NCBI RefSeq assembly: GCF_910592395.1
Contig: NC_088315.1
Location: 5,768,501 to 5,832,500, forward strand
Length of the DNA: 64,000 nt
From: Lineus longissimus
Taxonomy: Eukaryota > Nemertea > Pilidiophora > Heteronemertea > Lineidae
Direction: 5' to 3'
Below the pieces are notes generated by a model. It saw nothing but the letters and a program-made list of their open reading frames with translations, made no database searches and was not told where the DNA came from. Position numbers and translations under genes: made by a program. Shown here in pieces: positions 63,238 to 64,000 of the stretch. The first letter of the stretch is position 1, and each line of letters begins with the position of its first letter.

Positions 63238-63359
63238 CACTGCATGACAAATTTTGAAATATAGTCTGTTCGACATTTACTAAGACATTTCGATATTTAG
63301 CTATATAGCTAGGTCAATTCTTGTAGAATGTACTATATTTCGACTTTTGTCATGCACTG
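63238..63359. mobile_element. Short MITE with TA flanks
   Basis: The ends cactgcatgacaaattttgaaatatagt (left, written here as 63238-63265) and the matching right end (63332-63359) form inverted repeats of about 28 bp with four or so mismatches. TA dinucleotides flank both sides (63236-63237 and 63360-63361), as in Tc1/mariner-type insertions. The 122-bp element has no coding capacity. It sits about 30 bp past the stop codon of the MULE transposase. Confidence 0.75.
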
Positions 63360-63389
63360 TATGGAGGCCTTAAGAGTTCACAAATCTGT

Positions 63390-64000
63390 TCACATCTGAA
63401 GATTGTGTGCAATTGCTCTCAGGTATCCCACAATATCACGATTGTCATAATTCTGCACGATAGCAGCAATTCTCCTTTGACAGTCACGATACCCACGACG
63501 TTGTTGGGGAGGCTGATGTCCACCAAGAATTTGTGTAATCTTCAACTCATTAAGACTTTGTTCACGGCGAATCACATCAATGAATTTCCAGATGTTTGGG
63601 TGGAAGGCTGCGACATTCGACTGGAAACCGCGATGCCAGCCCTCGATGGCATTGTTGGTTCTCGGAAGGTTTTCGACAGTTCTATCATACACGTTCCACT
63701 TGGAGATATGATACATTGGATTTCTACGTCCCTGGCGTCTTCTCTCTCCAATGTAAGTTGTTTCGAAATATCGTACAACTGGTTCAGCAGCATCTGGAAT
63801 ATGTGGTTGCAAGGCTTCATAACTTTCAATGACATCATCGACTGGGACAAAAGCCAGTGCAGTCAGCATTCTCAGATTAAGCGCGAACTCGTCATCCTCA
63901 CGGTAATCCACGGCAAGACCTTGTTCCTGAATCTTCCTCCATACTGCTTGGGACAAGTGGTAAAAGCAGTATTTGATATCCACATTAGGAAAGATTTCTG
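63390..64000 (-). CDS. Mutator-like (MULE) transposase, C-terminal part, runs off the window
   Basis: An uninterrupted minus-strand frame of 203 codons enters at the right edge and ends at TGA 63390-63392. Its start lies beyond 64000. Features seen: FPNVDIKYCFYHLSQAVWRK, a C-x2-H-type segment typical just after the second catalytic Asp region of MULE transposases; VVRYFETTYIG; and TNNAIEGWHRGFQ followed by HPNIWKFIDVIRREQ, the N-x-x-E-G-W-H signature that carries the last acidic residue in animal MULEs, often paired with FLYWCH zinc fingers. The absence of stop codons suggests a recently active or domesticated copy. It lies antisense within what should be a kinase intron. I can see neither its terminal inverted repeats nor a FLYWCH domain here. 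Confidence 0.88.
   Translation of the reverse strand, partial: EIFPNVDIKYCFYHLSQAVWRKIQEQGLAVDYREDDEFALNLRMLTALAFVPVDDVIESYEALQPHIPDAAEPVVRYFETTYIGERRRQGRRNPMYHISKWNVYDRTVENLPRTNNAIEGWHRGFQSNVAAFHPNIWKFIDVIRREQSLNELKITQILGGHQPPQQRRGYRDCQRRIAAIVQNYDNRDIVGYLRAIAHNLQM

Overview
The window is eukaryotic, intron-rich, roughly 40% GC animal DNA. Short coding exons sit in long introns with GT..AG borders, the proteins are clearly metazoan, and there are MITEs, minisatellites and frequent 'tacatgta' and 'taggccta' words of the kind common in marine invertebrate genomes. I infer a marine invertebrate (lophotrochozoan such as a mollusc or brachiopod, or an ambulacrarian); the sequence alone does not settle the phylum.

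Layout. (1) 2969-10644, plus: 12 coding exons of a CCCH zinc-finger nuclear protein of the ZC3H4/ZC3H6 (Drosophila su(sable)) family; its 5' end lies upstream of, or unrecognised at, the left edge. (2) 10645-14652: its 3' UTR, a 35-bp-arm foldback repeat, a tRNA-Ile(AAU) gene on the minus strand with a T-run terminator, a 73-bp tandem duplication and a CpG-rich promoter-like stretch. (3) 14653-37255, plus: a TNF-receptor-superfamily gene. A signal-peptide exon (14653-14733) is separated by a 15.5-kb intron, which carries a MITE and a 20-copy 58-bp minisatellite, from a cysteine-rich exon; then come a linker exon, a transmembrane exon and two exons for a very long acidic, Ser-rich tail with no recognisable death domain. 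(4) 39509-40875, minus: a complete four-exon TAF11 gene, tail-to-tail with the receptor. (5) 49954-62160, plus and continuing past the window: the first six coding exons of an NDR kinase (STK38/STK38L, tricornered), ending just after the HRDIKPDN catalytic loop. TAF11 and the kinase are divergently oriented across a 9-kb gap. (6) 62349-64000: a 15-bp minisatellite, a small TA-flanked MITE and, on the minus strand, the C-terminal part of a Mutator-like (MULE) transposase, all probably inside the next kinase intron.

The genes do not form one pathway. They are a general transcription factor (TAF11), a nuclear RNA-surveillance/termination factor (ZC3H4/6), a membrane receptor and a Hippo-related kinase. 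TAF11 and STK38 are also linked on human 6p21, so this pairing may be old animal synteny.

The observations most worth following are a near-perfect 22-nt-arm hairpin inside a receptor intron (candidate microRNA precursor), an 88-bp tandem duplication that copies the end of the kinase catalytic-loop exon together with its splice donor, and the unusual composition of the TNF receptor. I saw no convincing wholly new gene system; that is a limit of reading by eye without searches.
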